From: Erythroxylum novogranatense
Taxonomy: Eukaryota; Streptophyta; Magnoliopsida; Malpighiales; Erythroxylaceae
Assembly: GCA_029891385.1 (NCBI GenBank)
Contig: CM057233.1
Coordinates: 32,904,540 to 32,968,539, forward strand
Reading direction: 5' to 3'
DNA: 64,000 nucleotides
The notes beneath the pieces were generated by a model. It was not told where the DNA came from, made no database searches, and was given only the letters and a program-made list of their open reading frames with translations. Shown in pieces: positions 35,411 through 48,707 of the stretch (position 1 is the first letter of the stretch; the number at the start of each line of letters is the position of its first letter). Both the position numbers and the translations under genes were made by a program.

Positions 35411-37042
35411 TGTTGAGCCCGGGTCCAGGATCTCCGATTCCCGAGCGGCCCCTCGGGTCGCGCCAGCGACGGACACCCCATAACGTCGGACCCGATCCCA
35501 ACATCCATACAAACACATAAGTCGATTCATACAATCATACATTCATACATTCTAAATAGGCATTCTTCATTCCACATACATAAACCAACTGTCATTTGCA
35601 TTCAAAGCAATTCAACAAGTATTCTCGAAATATAACATAATACAAAATGAAATGAAATCCCAAAATATAAAAGTATGCTCCATGATGAAATGCTGGCGGG
35701 CTAATCAAAGTACTAACTTAATACAAGCTCCTAACTAGCTCGAAGTTTCCGATGCCCTGAAAGGTCGACAATCGTCTCGATCACTTTTGAGGAGGGAGAG
35801 TAATGGGGTGAGTTGCGAAGCTCAGTGGCATATACGTTTATAGCCATTGGCAACGAGCCACACAATCAAGCAATATACATATATCACTAGCAAATCAAAA
35901 TAACTATAAACATATTACCCACCTAGTATCGCTTGAGTATCAGACTCACTGCTGTCCTTCCTCTTGCGATTGGGTCAAAACAGCTTGGTTCCCTATAATA
36001 AACCAAGTTCTTGTTTAATTAATAATCCATAGAAAATATTCCATAAAGCTTGACAATCAAAATAAAGCATTAAAGGTCTACACTCGACCTCCTCCTAAAA
36101 TTTTGAACCCTTACAGACTAATTCCGAACTCCCCTTCTTCATACAACTCGTAGCCCTCCATTTCTAGGTCACAACGGATCAAGAATCACCTTAATTAGAC
36201 ATCTACACCAAAAGATATGCCCAAAATACTAAAATTTTTACTTTTGGAAAACAGGGGGGGCTCGCCGCCGCGGCGAAGGACCTTGCTCACCGTCGTGGGG
36301 TGCACACTTGTGCGCCGCGGCATGCACGTCTCTTCGTGCACGCCGCGACGTGCACCTGGTGCACGCGGCGTGCCATTTTTCTCCACACACTGCGACGTGC
36401 GGGTCGGAGCTGCGACTCCGAACCCCTTTTTCCTGCATTTTTCGATCTTAAATCCTTTCCAAATCCAAATGCAACACGACCAAACTATAGATCAAGTCCT
36501 CTACTACATTTCTAACCCATTCTAAGCTTCAAATCCATCACAAACACATCAACCTAAGGAAATCCCAACATTTATGCCCTAAAACCCTAAACCTTCGATT
36601 CTCACATATTCAAGTCATCTTAGGGTTTAATCCAACTAAAACAAGCTTAAACAAAATGAGACTTACCCGGAAATGATTCGAAACTGTCGAAAATCTCAAA
36701 GATCGAAAATCTCTCTTCTTCTCCTCTTCTTCTCCACCGATGGCGCTTCTCCTCTTTCCCTTCTCTTCTATTTCCTTCTCTTCCTTCTTTTCTCTTTAAT
36801 TTCTTTCCCTTAAACCTAAAGGGAACAAAGACTAAGTTACCCTTCTCACAAACCTAAACCCTCTTCAACCTAAGTCATTTTCCCAAAATACCCTCATAAT
36901 TCTTACCTTTTAATTCTCATTCAACCGTACTAAATTCAAATAAATCCACTAATGTTCTCAATTTAATCAATTCAAGGCATAAAACCACAATTATCACAAT
37001 TCATGCTTGACATCATCATAAAAAAAAAATTGGGGTCTAACA
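35411..37042 (-). mobile_element. Element B, right (5') LTR with internal deletion
   Basis: This 1632-bp copy of the B LTR lacks about 500 bp near 35900, matching roughly 10427-10923 of the left copy. The deleted part includes the CACGTG box. The GC-rich cassette at about 36260-36425 differs strongly from that of the left LTR. It ends GGGGTCTAACA next to ATAGA. Confidence 0.92.
36262..36425. repeat. GC-rich palindromic cassette, right LTR of B
   Basis: Perfect inverted repeats include TCGCCGCCGCGGCGA (36262-36276) and GTGCACCTGGTGCAC (36350-36364), with several further CGTGCAC units. Flanking bases match the left LTR almost exactly; the cassette itself does not. Confidence 0.85.
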
Positions 37043-37454
37043 ATAGAAGTGTATCAGGTTGTGATTCTGAGAGTTAAATTGCTCCTACTGTGTGAAATTG
37101 TGATACATGAATGGATTGTACAGTTACTGCTTAATTATGATGTGATCAATTATGACTGGTAGAATTGTGCTATATGAACGTGAATTGTTCGCTATTACTG
37201 TGATACTGTGGTTAATTGCTTGAAGTGTTCTGGATGTGCACATTATGCATTGCTTGCTACACTATGCTTCATTTCGTTGCCTCTACTGGGGCAGACTATT
37301 TGATATGGACTATTAATTGGGCATATGCATTTCATACACAAATGCATAAACGGATAATAACAACAATTGTGACCAGAGTCGCCACTGATACTGATACTGA
37401 TATTGAAAAAGAGCCTCGAGCTCGATGGGAGTTAGTGCATACCCAGAGGGCTCT
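37043..37454 (+). mobile_element. Element A, 3' LTR, part 2
   Basis: This continues the A LTR after B, parallel to about 1962-2371 of the 5' LTR. It opens with the ATAGA duplication and ends with GCTCT, the target-site duplication of solo LTR C. Confidence 0.93.
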
Positions 37455-39149
37455 TATTGGACCCCGAATCTTTTTGGTAAGCTAGGATTATTAAATAAGG
37501 ATTTTTGAATGATTATTCATGAGTAAAGAAGTTAAGAATTCTTGAAATTGAAATGAAATAGAAGATATGGTATAAATACGAGATGGATTAATGTGGAACT
37601 AATTGACATGTTAATATGCTTAAGGTAAGGTGTCATGAAATTAGGTGGCATGATTTAATGGGATACAATGATTGTATTTTTGTGGACTAAATTAGCATGT
37701 TAAGAAAATTTGATTAACATGTCGATTAGACTAAGACTATATGACATGGATTAAGTGTATTAAGGTATTATGCAGGTTATGAATGTATTAAGAGTAAATG
37801 GGCTTAAATGAAGAGATGGGCTTAAGTGAGTGAAGTAGTATAAAAGGAAGAAAGGAAGCCCAAGGCTAGGGTCCATTTGAGTTACAATTTAAGGATGATA
37901 TTAGCTTAGGTTTTATTTAGTTTAAGGCATTAGAATGAAAGAAGCCTTTGGGCTAGAGCCCATTTGGGTAGAAAGTAAGTGAGTTAGATAGTTAAATAAA
38001 AGGAGAAAAGAATAGGGGTTTAAATGAGACATTTGGGCTTAAGTGAAGATGGGCTTAAGTTAAATGAAGAAGAGTATAAAAGAGAGGAAGTTAAATGAGT
38101 TAGTAGGGAAAGAAGAGAGAGGAACGAAAATTAAAAGAGAGAAGGAGGAGGTTTCGTGAATGGAGAAAGAAGGAGGAGAAAAAGAAGGGTTCTTGCTAGG
38201 GTTTGAGATTCCAAGAGATTTAAGAGGTTTTTGAAGAAAGTTCAAGAGGAAAAAGTGTGGGAAATCACTAGAGCTTCACTTTGAACCAAGGAATCACTTG
38301 GTTAGCTAAAGATTCAAGGTAAGTTCTTGATTTAAAGTTAAGTTTTTGTTTGGGTTATGGTTGAGAAAGCCTAGAAAATGAATGGGTATTGTGATTCCAA
38401 GATCAATTTCATGATTTGTGTCCTTAGGATTTGTTTCATTTTGGATGTCTTTTGATTTGGGAATTGTGTTGATTTTGAGGAAAATGGTGAGAGGCAAGAG
38501 GAATGGAAAGCAAGGGAAGGTCATTGGAGCAAGGTTTTCAAGCAAGGAATCATAAGGTAGGTTTTATGTTTATAGTTAAATGATGGGCCATTGACACATT
38601 TTTCAAAGAAATTAAGAATATAAAAATGCTTTCAAACTCATTGTTTTTAAATGCCTTGAGAAATTGCTATCATTGATGTATAATGGTATGAATGATTTGA
38701 AAATATTATGTGAATTGGATGATTGATGATTTGATATGTGAATGTGATTTTGTTGAGGAATGATGATGCATTGCATATGAAATGCTTTATGATCATGAAA
38801 TGATTTATGAAAATGTGCATGATTTATGCAAAACAAGATTTCCAAGATTTTTTCCATAGGGCAATCAAGTTTCAAGTCATGATTATATGTTAAGTGGGTT
38901 AGGTTAAGTCCACCCAAGAAACGTCTCGTGCACGATGACCATGAAAAGCCTTCGCCAGGCTACCCGACTGTGACATAGGATGATCCAATATTTGGACTCC
39001 TCAAGATTTGCCCATATAAGCTCATTAAATGAGACTATATGGTTGCCAAGAATTGTGGACTTGCCAAACCATTATGATGTGTTAGGTGATATGTGTTATA
39101 TGATGTGAATTGTGACAAGTTGAATTGCATTCATGATTTCATGAACTTT

Positions 39150-39335
39150 AAAAAAAATGAATGATTTGTGATTTCAAGAAAATGACAAGAGCTCTTAGTT
39201 TATGATTTGATGAGCCTTTGAAAAATGAATGATTTATGATTTCAAGAAAATGACAAGAGCTCTTAGTTTATGATTTGATGAGCTTTTGAAAAATGAATTA
39301 TTTGTGATTTCAAGAAAATGACAAGAGTTTTGAAG
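39150..39335. repeat. 68-bp tandem repeat in LTR C
   Basis: About 2.8 copies of a 68-bp unit (GATTTCAAGAAAATGACAAG core near 39170, 39238 and 39306). Confidence 0.9.
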
Positions 39336-39965
39336 AACACAATGTTTTATGATCTAAAGGAAATTTATATGGAAATGAAATTCTAAAAGCTGTTTTGTTC
39401 ATTATTTGGTTATAAGCATAGAACTATTGGGCTCCCAAGCTCACCCCTATTTTCCAATTTCAGGTTTTAGCAAGAATCCAAGTGGAAGGGGATCAAGGCA
39501 TCTTGTGCTTGTTTTATTGTGTAATTGAAGTTTGGTTATGTAAATGAATAGTTGTAATTCATATGAGCAAACTGAATAAGGTAAATGAGATATTTGTTAT
39601 TAGTCTTGGAATTTGGCTAGAAAATGCCAATGAAATTGTAAAACTCTTATGTATGATGATTAATGCAATATGGACTTGAGTATGGTTGTGAATGTACAAT
39701 TGCATATAAACGAATAGGGAGAAATGGTTGAAAGTTAGCATGATGCCTAAGTCTTGTTTATGAGGATATCTTTGATGGTTGCGTAGGAATTTAGGGTTTG
39801 ATGGACAAATCAATCAAGAATTGATAGAATGATAAAATAAGTTTGATGTTTGGAGATGTTATGAAGTATTTTAGTAGTAGAGTAAGTGAATCTTGCAAAA
39901 TTACAAGTGTATTTGGTGTTAGGAATAAGTTAGAAAGCATTGGTGAAATGTTGTTGTTGTTATGG

Positions 39966-40230
39966 CAGAAAGTTACACAGCCTGTGTGAATTTTCACCTG
40001 GTATGTAACTTTAAATCTTGGAAGATGGTAGTGACAGAAAGTTACAGCTGTGTGAATTTTCACACGGTATGTAAATTCAGGTGCGAGGGAGGCAGCGATA
40101 ACGTGGGTTACACAGCTGTGTGAATTTTCACAGGTATGTAAATCCGTAGTGTGAGGAGGCCTTGATGGCAGAAAGTTACACGACTGTGTGAATTTTCTGA
40201 TCGTGTGATTTTACACGGTCTATGTAACCT
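39966..40230. repeat. Hairpin cassette in LTR C
   Basis: Four units, spaced about 65-75 bp, are built on TTACACAGCTGTGTGAATTT. Perfect inverted repeats include GTGTGAATTTTCACAC at 40050-40065 and ACACAGCTGTGT at 40110-40121. They lie just upstream of the block conserved with F (TTTTGCGCCAAAAGATG and onward). Confidence 0.9.
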
Positions 40231-40809
40231 GATAATGATAGAATTTCAAATTTTGGTCTTCACGAAAGTTGTAGCCCTAGATATCTATTTTCTAACCGTC
40301 CAAGAAAGAAGTCATTCTGACATCTATAGTGAAAGTTATGGCTTTTGCGCCAAAAGATGTTCAATTTGATTTTGGGTATGAGCATAGTCTATTCTTTTGG
40401 GGCGTAAATCACCCATCCGACCTCCAATTGAGGTGAGGTTTGAACCATTGGATTCATAAGACATATATCTTTCTCTCCATAAAAATTTGGTATCATTTGG
40501 AGTTAAATTGAGAAAGTTTGCATCAAAGTAAGTTAAAGGCCAGTTAAGAGAGTATGTTTCCGGTATGAACTCTTTTAGGTTGTTGGAGTGTATCTTGAGT
40601 TATAGAACTCCGATTGGAGCGGTTCTTGTCTTAAATTAAACAAGAGTCATAAGGCTATGAATTACAAGAGAAATCAATTTGAAATTAGGGTTAAATGAAA
40701 TGAATACTACAAGGCAAGATGATCAAGCGTCATATTTTACGGTTCAAGAGTTGGACTCCGGTAACGGGATCCAACAGTTGGGGTCTGGTCTACGGGTCGG
40801 GTCCCGACA

Positions 40810-41459
40810 GCTCTCCTACTCCCTAGACACGTCTACTATACACTGTTCACTATTTATGCGCTCGGTCACAACACTGTAATCAACTGGGTGTCACATGTGC
40901 ATTGCATACATACTTGACTGAATACTGGAAATGGGAACAAGGCCAGAATGTCTTCTAAAATTGTGAATTGCTTGTGTGCTGCATGAATTGGGCGAACCAT
41001 CGATGATGGTTCCTCACTGAGTTCGCAAAACTCACCCAAAATTTGCATCTATTTTTCAGATCTTGAAGAGTACCCCGTTTGACACGGGAGTATGTCTACC
41101 GTATGAAGGGACAGATAGAGGTCGGGATTAGTTTGCGTCTGCATTAGTGTGTCATTAATTATATTCTAAAATCTCTGTAAAAGAATGCTCTATATTTATA
41201 GTGAGCCCAATTTGGTTATGGCTTTTTGTTCATTAAATGGCTTTTGTAAATTATTATTGAATGATTGTAATAACTGAAAATGTTTATTTATGAACGTGGG
41301 CTCAGATTGTTTACTGTCTATTCCGCGCACATGAGTGTAATGAAAAAAAAATTCATACTGAGTTTCGACTGACTGATGTAGCATGCTATCCTCGCGGGAC
41401 AAGGATCCGGATATCACCATCGATGTCGGGTTCGGGTCACGCGGGAGTGGGGTGTTACA
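40810..41459 (+). mobile_element. Element A, 3' LTR, part 3
   Basis: This is the last part of the A LTR, parallel to about 2367-3014, ending TGTTACA at 41453-41459. The next bases, ATGAC, should be one copy of the target-site duplication of A; the other lies left of the window. Summed over its three parts the 3' LTR is about 4.09 kb. Confidence 0.93.
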
Positions 41460-42571
41460 ATGACAAAGAAGTGTTATTGTCTGAGAATGTGAGACCTTCG
41501 TGTTTTCAATGTGATAAATTGTGAATGTGATTTTAATGTGAATAATTGTGAACTAATTGTTTGAATGCAATAATTTGGGTTTGATTGTAATGTGATATTT
41601 CTTAATTGCGACATATGCATTCCATGCATGAATGCATGATCAGTTAATGATAGTTGTGACTAGAGCAACCACCGAGGGCTACCAGCTCAACGTTTATATT
41701 TGGGCCTCGAGCCCCACAGTGATTCAGAGCCTCAGGCTCAACAATTAATGCGCTCATAATGGGACAGTTCAGAGCCTCAGGCTCAACGATTAATGCACCC
41801 ATATTGGGACAGTTCAGGCGCTCGGTCACAACACCGAAATATATTAGAAAAGTGTCACATGCGCATATCATATGCATCTGATTTTTAATCTCTTTGATTG
41901 AGTGAAAGGCTAACTGCCTTATGTTTCTGTGGTACCAATCATTCCGAATGTGAATTATGAAACAATTGGCTTATGCTTGAGTGTTTTATGAATTCAATTG
42001 GTTATGGATGTCAAATTGAATGAAATGTATCAAATTGTTTATGTTCAAGTGAAATTGTGAAAGGTGATCAAATATGCAACAATGTGAATATATGTTATGT
42101 GAAACGATGTGTTGCATGAATTGAGTGAACCATCGATGATGGTTCCTCACTGAGTTCGCAAAACTCACCCAAAATTTGCAATTATTTTTCAGGACCCAAA
42201 AGAATACCCCGTTAGGCAACGGGCGTATAGCAACCGCATGCGAGTGAGAAAAGAGGACGGGATCAGTTTACGTCTGCATTAGAGTTTAATAAAAATTGTA
42301 CTTTCCGAATTTTTGTACAAATGAATAGGTCATGTTGTAAAGTCAACAAACTGAATGAAATTGTATTTACAAAAGGGCCCTCGTGGTCATTGAACTCACC
42401 GATGATTATTTATGTAAATTGTTTTCCGCATAATATATAAAGTATGTGTATGTTTCAAAAAAAAATTATACTGAGTTTTGACTAAGTGATGTAGCACGCC
42501 ACCCTCACAGGGCACGGACTCGGATATCACCATCGATATCGGGTTGGGTCATGCGGGAGTGGGCTGTTACA
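41460..42571 (+). mobile_element. LTR D tail, host of element A
   Basis: This sequence is related to the last 1.1 kb of LTR A but clearly diverged, with the same end (GGATATCACCATCGATATCG, then GGGCTGTTACA). It holds an acceptor-like TTTTTCAG ending 42192 and a 45-bp tandem unit (CAGAGCCTCAGGCTCAAC at about 41725 and 41770). A appears to have inserted into this older LTR; its left part is outside the window. Confidence 0.8.
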
Positions 42572-45500
42572 ATTTCTATCCATCCATATAGCATAGATTG
42601 CATAGCCAAACATAAGCTTAAAGGTCAATTTTATTCATCTTATAAGGAGTAATGAGCCATATTACAATCTAGTTCTAGTCATGGAGGTGGAAAATAGTGT
42701 TACAAAAAATTAAGATCTTATTCCATAGTCTAGCTAAGACCTGACATTTAAAGAATTAGCATTAAGTTCTCTCACTTCCCTAGTTACATAAGTCATAGAT
42801 TAGGTTGATGTTAGGTAAGGATCCTCTCAACTTATCTTTGGTTCTTTGTTTTTTCTTTATAGCTAACCAAACAATGAATAAAGCCTTTAGAAGTGAAACA
42901 TTATTTCAAGCCAGTCTGAACTAGGGGGGCTTTTGGCTGATGAGTTATGAGTATTTCTTGAGAGGACTTACTTATGAAGCCTACTGAATGATGCAAGATC
43001 CAATGGCTTTATCCTTATCATCATATTCAGGTTTACAATTTGGAACATTCTTCATTACTAAGGACATTCCTTTAGTATTACAATACTATTCATTAACTTG
43101 TATGACTTCCATTACTTGATAATTGTTGTAAATGACATGTCTTGATGACTGGAGCATAGGAATTATAATTAAAGGACTTAACACATTCTAATTGTCATAC
43201 CAAATGAATTATTTTTTTGATTCCCAATTCTCATCTTCATAGTTACTCCTATGGACGCTCTTAAGTTAAGGATTTGTAGTAAAATCCATGAGGAGCTAGC
43301 TTTTGGTATCTTTTTCAAAATTTGAAATTTTTAAGAAGTGAATATGGATCTACTTGATCCATATTGCTTCTTTGTCTATGAAATTTTCCAAATTATTTTT
43401 TGCAAGTAGGAATTTGTTACAGGTTCTAATTGAATTAACCCTTAATCCTCTTTCTTATTTTGGAAAGCACACATCTTATTGTCTGAATTTTTATCCCTTG
43501 TGATTTTTATAAAGCCAAACCAATGAAAATTCTCGATTATCCTATCAATATCCTTGATAAGATCCTTAGGGATCATGAAATATGTGAGCCAATACAATAA
43601 CATTTTTTTTTGTTATAAGATGATTAGTTGAAATCTCCAAATAAAAGATAACCCTCCATTTTTCCAATGTTTTTCTTCAAAAGCAAATCTATAGTCCCTA
43701 TAAGTTAACCTCTAAGTAGCTATTGGAATACCAAGATATTTAAAAGGTGGTTATATTATACTTAAACCTATTTAAGAGCTAAAAAAATTTTCTTCATCAA
43801 GTGTACTAACTGACAGAATTAAGTGGCTCTTATGCTTGTTGACAGAATTAGAGTATTGAATTTTAGAGTGATGCTATTAACAACTAAATTAATCTTAAGT
43901 TAGCACTATGTAATAGGAGGAGATCGTCTACAAAATTCAATCTTACAATATTCAGTTCCTTACATTTGTTATGAATAATAAACTACTCTCCCTACTAATG
44001 TTATAATTAGTCAATTTCTTAAGGACCTTTATACATAAATTAAATAGGTAAGGAGGACATGGGATCCTATTGCTTAAGCTCTTTTTCCCCTTTAATGAAT
44101 TTAATTGGTTCTTTATTACAAAGAATGCCAAAAGAAGCTATCTCCGTGCATTATTGTATCCATCTTCTAAATTAATATGGGAACCCAAATGATTCTAAAT
44201 TCCATTAGATAAAAAATTCAACTAATCGATTCAAAAGACTTTTAAAGTCAAATTTTAATAACATGGCTTCTTAGTCTATTCTTTTATAGAAATTTTTGAA
44301 AAATTATTGAGCAAGGAATAAGTTATCACCAATGTTCCTTCATTTGATAAAATCTCCCTTGCAAGGGTTGATGGTTGGGGAAAATACCACTTTAAGTCCA
44401 TCTGCTAACACTTGGAAATAATCGTGAAGATCAGGTTATAGTAGGAGATAGGTCTACATTTACTTAGCTTGTTTCGAATGGGGAGTTTTGGCTCTATGGT
44501 GATAAAGGTTATGTTTAATTCCTTCAACATTTTTGCTTTTTTAAAGAATTCTAACACACACTTTATTACTTGATCCTTTATTACATGCCAAGATCTTTAA
44601 AAAAGAGTAGTCTTTTAAGCCACCAGGACCTTGTCCTTTATATGGGTTCAAAAAGAAGAAGGCCTTTTTAACATCAACAGAGTTAAAGAAGATGAAAACA
44701 TTTTAGCTAGGTCCTTAGATATTGAGTGTTTGATGATCTCCTTAAGGGCCTACATAGAGGAACAAATGTTTGTGACTTCACCTATTGATTTTTGGAAGTA
44801 GCCTTAAACTGTTGGCAACAGATCCTTACTTCCAGACCATTTATCCATTCTACCTTGAGATAGAGCTAATCATATTATAGTTCTTCTTGAAATAATGGAA
44901 TTGAAGAAGTATTTGGAATTTTGTTTTTTGTTCTAATTCATCTATCCATTGTATCCTAGACTTTTTCTTAAGTAGAGAGTAATGGTTACTGAAAGCTAGT
45001 ATATAGGATGATAAAGCTTATTTTTTGTCTCTTTTTTCATTGCATTTCCAGGATCAATTGCTACTTCCTCTAGTCTTTCAATGAGGGCTTCTTTTTAAAC
45101 TTTGAATGCCCAAACAATCATGTGTATTTTTTAGCTTTAGCTTGTTAAGCTCCTCATTGATAAATTTTAGTTCCTCATATATTTGAAAGCTTCAAACCTT
45201 TGGAAGCCCATCTCTAGACCCTTCTTTACTACTTCCTCAAATCCCTCTAAGTTAGCTAGATAGTTAATAAATCCAAAATGTGTTATCCTCCAATAATCAT
45301 CTATCAAGTGATGTACTTTTATAGGTGAGAGATCAAAATATAAACAGATTGTGAAGCAAGATCTTACCTTAGGAATACTCAATTTCCATTCCTAATTCAC
45401 AGCTGACTGATCTAACTTTTTCTTTAAAAACCATTTACCAATTTGGTTATTTGACCACGTAAAAAAACACCATTTATAATTCAAGTCAATAAGTCTAAGA

Positions 45501-45949
45501 TCGATTACATAATTCCTAAAGACCATACTATGACTTCCAAAATTATGTCTTTCCCCTTCATCTTTAGAAGGAAAAAAGTTTGAGTTGAAGTCTCCTAATT
45601 AGCCAAGGTTCAATCATCCCATTCCCTTATTGAGCTAGTTTGTTCCATTATTGTAATCTTCAAAACTTTGGGTTTAAAGTATAAAAAAGAGTGATAGTAA
45701 TTTCTTTAGGGACTTTGTTTATTCTTACTTTGACTTAGAAGTGTTGGCATAGTTAATATGGCCTTTGATGAATCATAAGAAACTTGATTATATGAGTAAA
45801 GTGATAGTTGTGATTGGTGAGTCTTGACTAGTTTTCATTTAGAAACCACATCTTCACTTCATAACTTTCCTGTTTTATTTTAGTTTCCAACAACCCCAAA
45901 ATGATAAGTTTTTTGTCAACTAGGTGGTCATGTAGATCTATCTATTTCG
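42572..45949 (-). pseudogene. L1-type LINE ORF2 remnant, endonuclease to C-terminus
   Basis: On the minus strand, from right to left, there is an endonuclease part with LIILGLLETKIKQ (about 45885-45925), GDFNSNFF (about 45570-45600) and CFFTWSN (about 45450-45475). The reverse transcriptase follows with GDFIK-RNIGDNLFLAQ (about 44300-44365), a degraded LRQGDPM (about 44050-44090) and the catalytic FVDDLLLLH (about 43910-43937). A C-terminal part with LFIVWLAIKKKLRTKDKLR lies near 42820-42880. Stops and indels are everywhere. ORF2 nicks the target and copies LINE RNA in place; this copy is long dead. Confidence 0.8.
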
Positions 45950-47543
45950 TGATAGTAAAATTTGTAATAAACCGTAAGTGCACGGCATAGCTATAACCAG
46001 TACCAGCAATTACTGGTCGATCCCATGAAGACGATGAATATTAGTAATTACCATTCTCCTATTATCTAGCCTAAGGATGGTTCATGATTTTTAATTAAAG
46101 AAAATAAAACTAAGTAAGTAAAATAAAATAGGTAACAAAATTGAACATAGAATTAAAGAAGCATTTAGGAAATTTTCGATATCGAGAATTAGTATCCAGG
46201 TTTCAAATGCCCCTAAACCCTTAACAGATTGATCTTTTATCATGCAATTGCTTTATTGAGTTATTGGACCATGGAGACTCCTATGGTATGCTAGTAGCTG
46301 ACCTTGAGTCTACTAACAACTAATCCTAAGGTCTCTAACCGAATTACTCAGGTTAAATCTTATAGTTTTGACCCTAATCTGGAAGATTTATGTCATCTTA
46401 TTTTTAGGGTTACAATTAAATCTTTCTAGTTACGGTAGATCTATTCACACTACGATTTCTAAATCGCTACATATAAAATTATATTATAATCTAATATTTT
46501 TATTAGAATATGAAAAAAAACAAGTAATCGGATCATAATAAGACAATCACATCAATTGTATTAATTAAAAAAATAAATTATATCAAAGTATTCATCTAAG
46601 GTTCATCTAGCCTAAATACTAACTGGACATTTAGCTATACATGATCAAATGCAAAATCAAACATAAATAGAAAGAAAAATGAATTGAAAACAGCGGAATC
46701 ATAATTCTAAATCTTCCTGATTGTCTTCTATCAAATGTTCTTGTAATGTAAAAGCTTAATCTTGTATTTCGATAGATATTTTGATGATTTCTTCATGTTT
46801 TTCACTTCTCTGGACCAAAATCAAACCTAAAGGACAACTCCACGTCTGAAAATCACCTCCCAAAGACTCCCTTAGTTACCTCCCTTCAATATATCCCAAA
46901 AATATCTTTTTATCTTGAAATTAGGGTTTTTGGGGAACGCATGATCGTGTGCACGAGCGTGCATATGACCATGCATAATCAAAATTGGCTGAAAATTGAG
47001 AAAATGCACAGACGTGCACTTTTGAAAAATTGTGTACTCCTAAATCTTCATATTTAGGTCATGGTGTCTTTATATAAATTGTATATCTACTTCCTAGATT
47101 TGCAAAGGATCCTTTTTTTATTAAAACAAAGCCACATAGCTAAAGTTATGGGCCAAAAACCATAGGAAGGTTAGACCTGGCCAAGATAGACTTTATATCT
47201 CCTTCTCAGCCTTTTTAGCCACTCAAAATAGCACTTTTGGGCCTTCCACATATGACTTATGTACGAAGATATTGGCTTGAATTTGAGCTTTTGAATTACC
47301 TTATTTGGACTTTATAAGCCTCATATATGTCCATGTAAAGCTCTGGTGGTCAAGTTACTAATTCAGTATAAATAAGCTTTATGTCATATTTTCATCCAAA
47401 TTCTTCTCCTTTAAGTCCATGGAGGTAATTATCACCTATAAACACATTTAAAGCATATTAAGTGCCAAATAATAAAAGTATCAAATATTAAGAAAGATAC
47501 ACCAAATATGGGTGTCAAAATATAGTCAAATATTCATCTATCA
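45950..47543 (-). mobile_element. Element I, left (3') LTR
   Basis: This 1594-bp LTR starts TGATAGTAAAA and ends CATCTATCA on the plus strand. A GC-richer patch near 46940-47020 has the inverted repeat GCACGAGCGTGC (46951-46962) in an otherwise AT-rich LTR. Confidence 0.7.
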
Positions 47544-48702
47544 AACATCCTCACACTTAAGCGCTGCTTGTCCTCAAGCAAACTATAATCAAAATTATAA
47601 ATTCACAACTTCAATTTAATATCAAATTTAACCTGTCCATTCATACTACACGTCATTATATCCTATTGAATCAAATTAACATACAATCATAATCAAGTTT
47701 TCATATAATTAACTTCCTAAGTAATGTTAATAATAATCACCTCAACCATCGCATTGAAATAAAAAACATACCTCTTTACAACCTCACCAATATTTCACTC
47801 AATGCACTTAAGTATTTAAGGTGAAAGGTGTTAAAGCTCTTAATCAATACATAGTAGAATTCTTACCATAAGCTTGTAGTAAAATCACGTCTCCACCACT
47901 AACGTTCAAACTAGAAACAAAAATTAAAAGGTCTTTGTATAGGTTGTGATAGGGCTTAGGTAAGTTATGATTGAGATAATAAAAAGGTTAAATTAAAGGA
48001 AACTTACTACGCCATATTTTTTAAGAATTGTTTACAAATAAACATTGGCCCTTTCATTGCGAAACTAATGGTATTACATACTTTTTTTTTCTCTTTTTGC
48101 TTTCTTTTCTTCTTTCTTTTATGCTTTATTTTTCACAATAAACATTTAGTACCACAATTCAAGAAATATTGAACCTTTCATAAATTTCAAATCTCAACAA
48201 GTAAATAATGCAAATAACCTTCAAGGTTCAAAATAATAATAGGTCTTTAAAGAAAGTAGGAATAAGGCTTAATATAAGGGTCTAATCAATGACAAAGGAT
48301 AAGGCTCAACTTAGTTATTCCTAAAGGTCAATTTTGGGTATGATAATTTTAAAAAAAAAAGACTTAAACAAGTTGGTGAGTCTAAGTGCCTTTATCATGT
48401 CAATGGTTCTAATTTCCACAAATGTGGTCTCAACATGCGTAATAAAATAAGTCCTAGAATTATCCGACTATGCAATGATATCACACATGAAAGAATAACA
48501 AGAGCATTAAGAATTTTGAAATTTTGCTCTTTGGGCCCAAAAGCTCACGGAAAGAATGGGCATATGCGTGTAAATAATATGAAATTTTCATTCAACGTGA
48601 AAAATTCAATGATTACTACCAATATGACTTAGAAAATTAATTTCATTCTAACCATCATCCTTTTGCACACCAATTCAAATCAATATTCAACAACAACATA
48701 TA
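47544..48702 (-). mobile_element. Element I internal region, left part
   Basis: AT-rich sequence begins with the polypurine-tract complement (AACATCCTCACACTTAAG). There is no coding domain I can recognise. A pyrimidine-rich patch lies at about 48080-48130. The segment is cut by solo LTR E; GTATT at 48703-48707 is the duplicated target. Confidence 0.55.
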
Positions 48703-48707
48703 GTATT

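Larger units (their letters stand above)
9933..37042 (-). mobile_element. Element B: minus-strand Ty3/gypsy chromovirus array with three LTRs
   Basis: The whole insertion starts TGTTGGGCCC, ends GGGGTCTAACA and is flanked by ATAGA on both sides (9928-9932, 37043-37047), so it is one integration event. Inside, in plus coordinates, are LTR 9933-12083, internal region 1 with pol and gag remains, a middle LTR from 19431, internal region 2 with gag only, and LTR 35411-37042. Tandem arrays of this kind can arise by unequal recombination between LTRs. Later insertions are G, F and H. Confidence 0.88.
37455..40809 (+). mobile_element. Solo LTR C
   Basis: A 3355-bp sequence starts TATTGGACCCCG (first G probably mutated to A) and ends GGGTCCCGACA. 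It has the duplication GCTCT at 37450-37454 and 40810-40814. It contains TATAAAA sites (37849, 38075), a donor-like CAAGGTAAGTTC near 38316, the CTTCGCCAGGCTACCCG box near 38951 and an acceptor-like TTTCAG ending 39463. No internal element sequence is present, so it is a solo LTR related to F. Confidence 0.92.
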
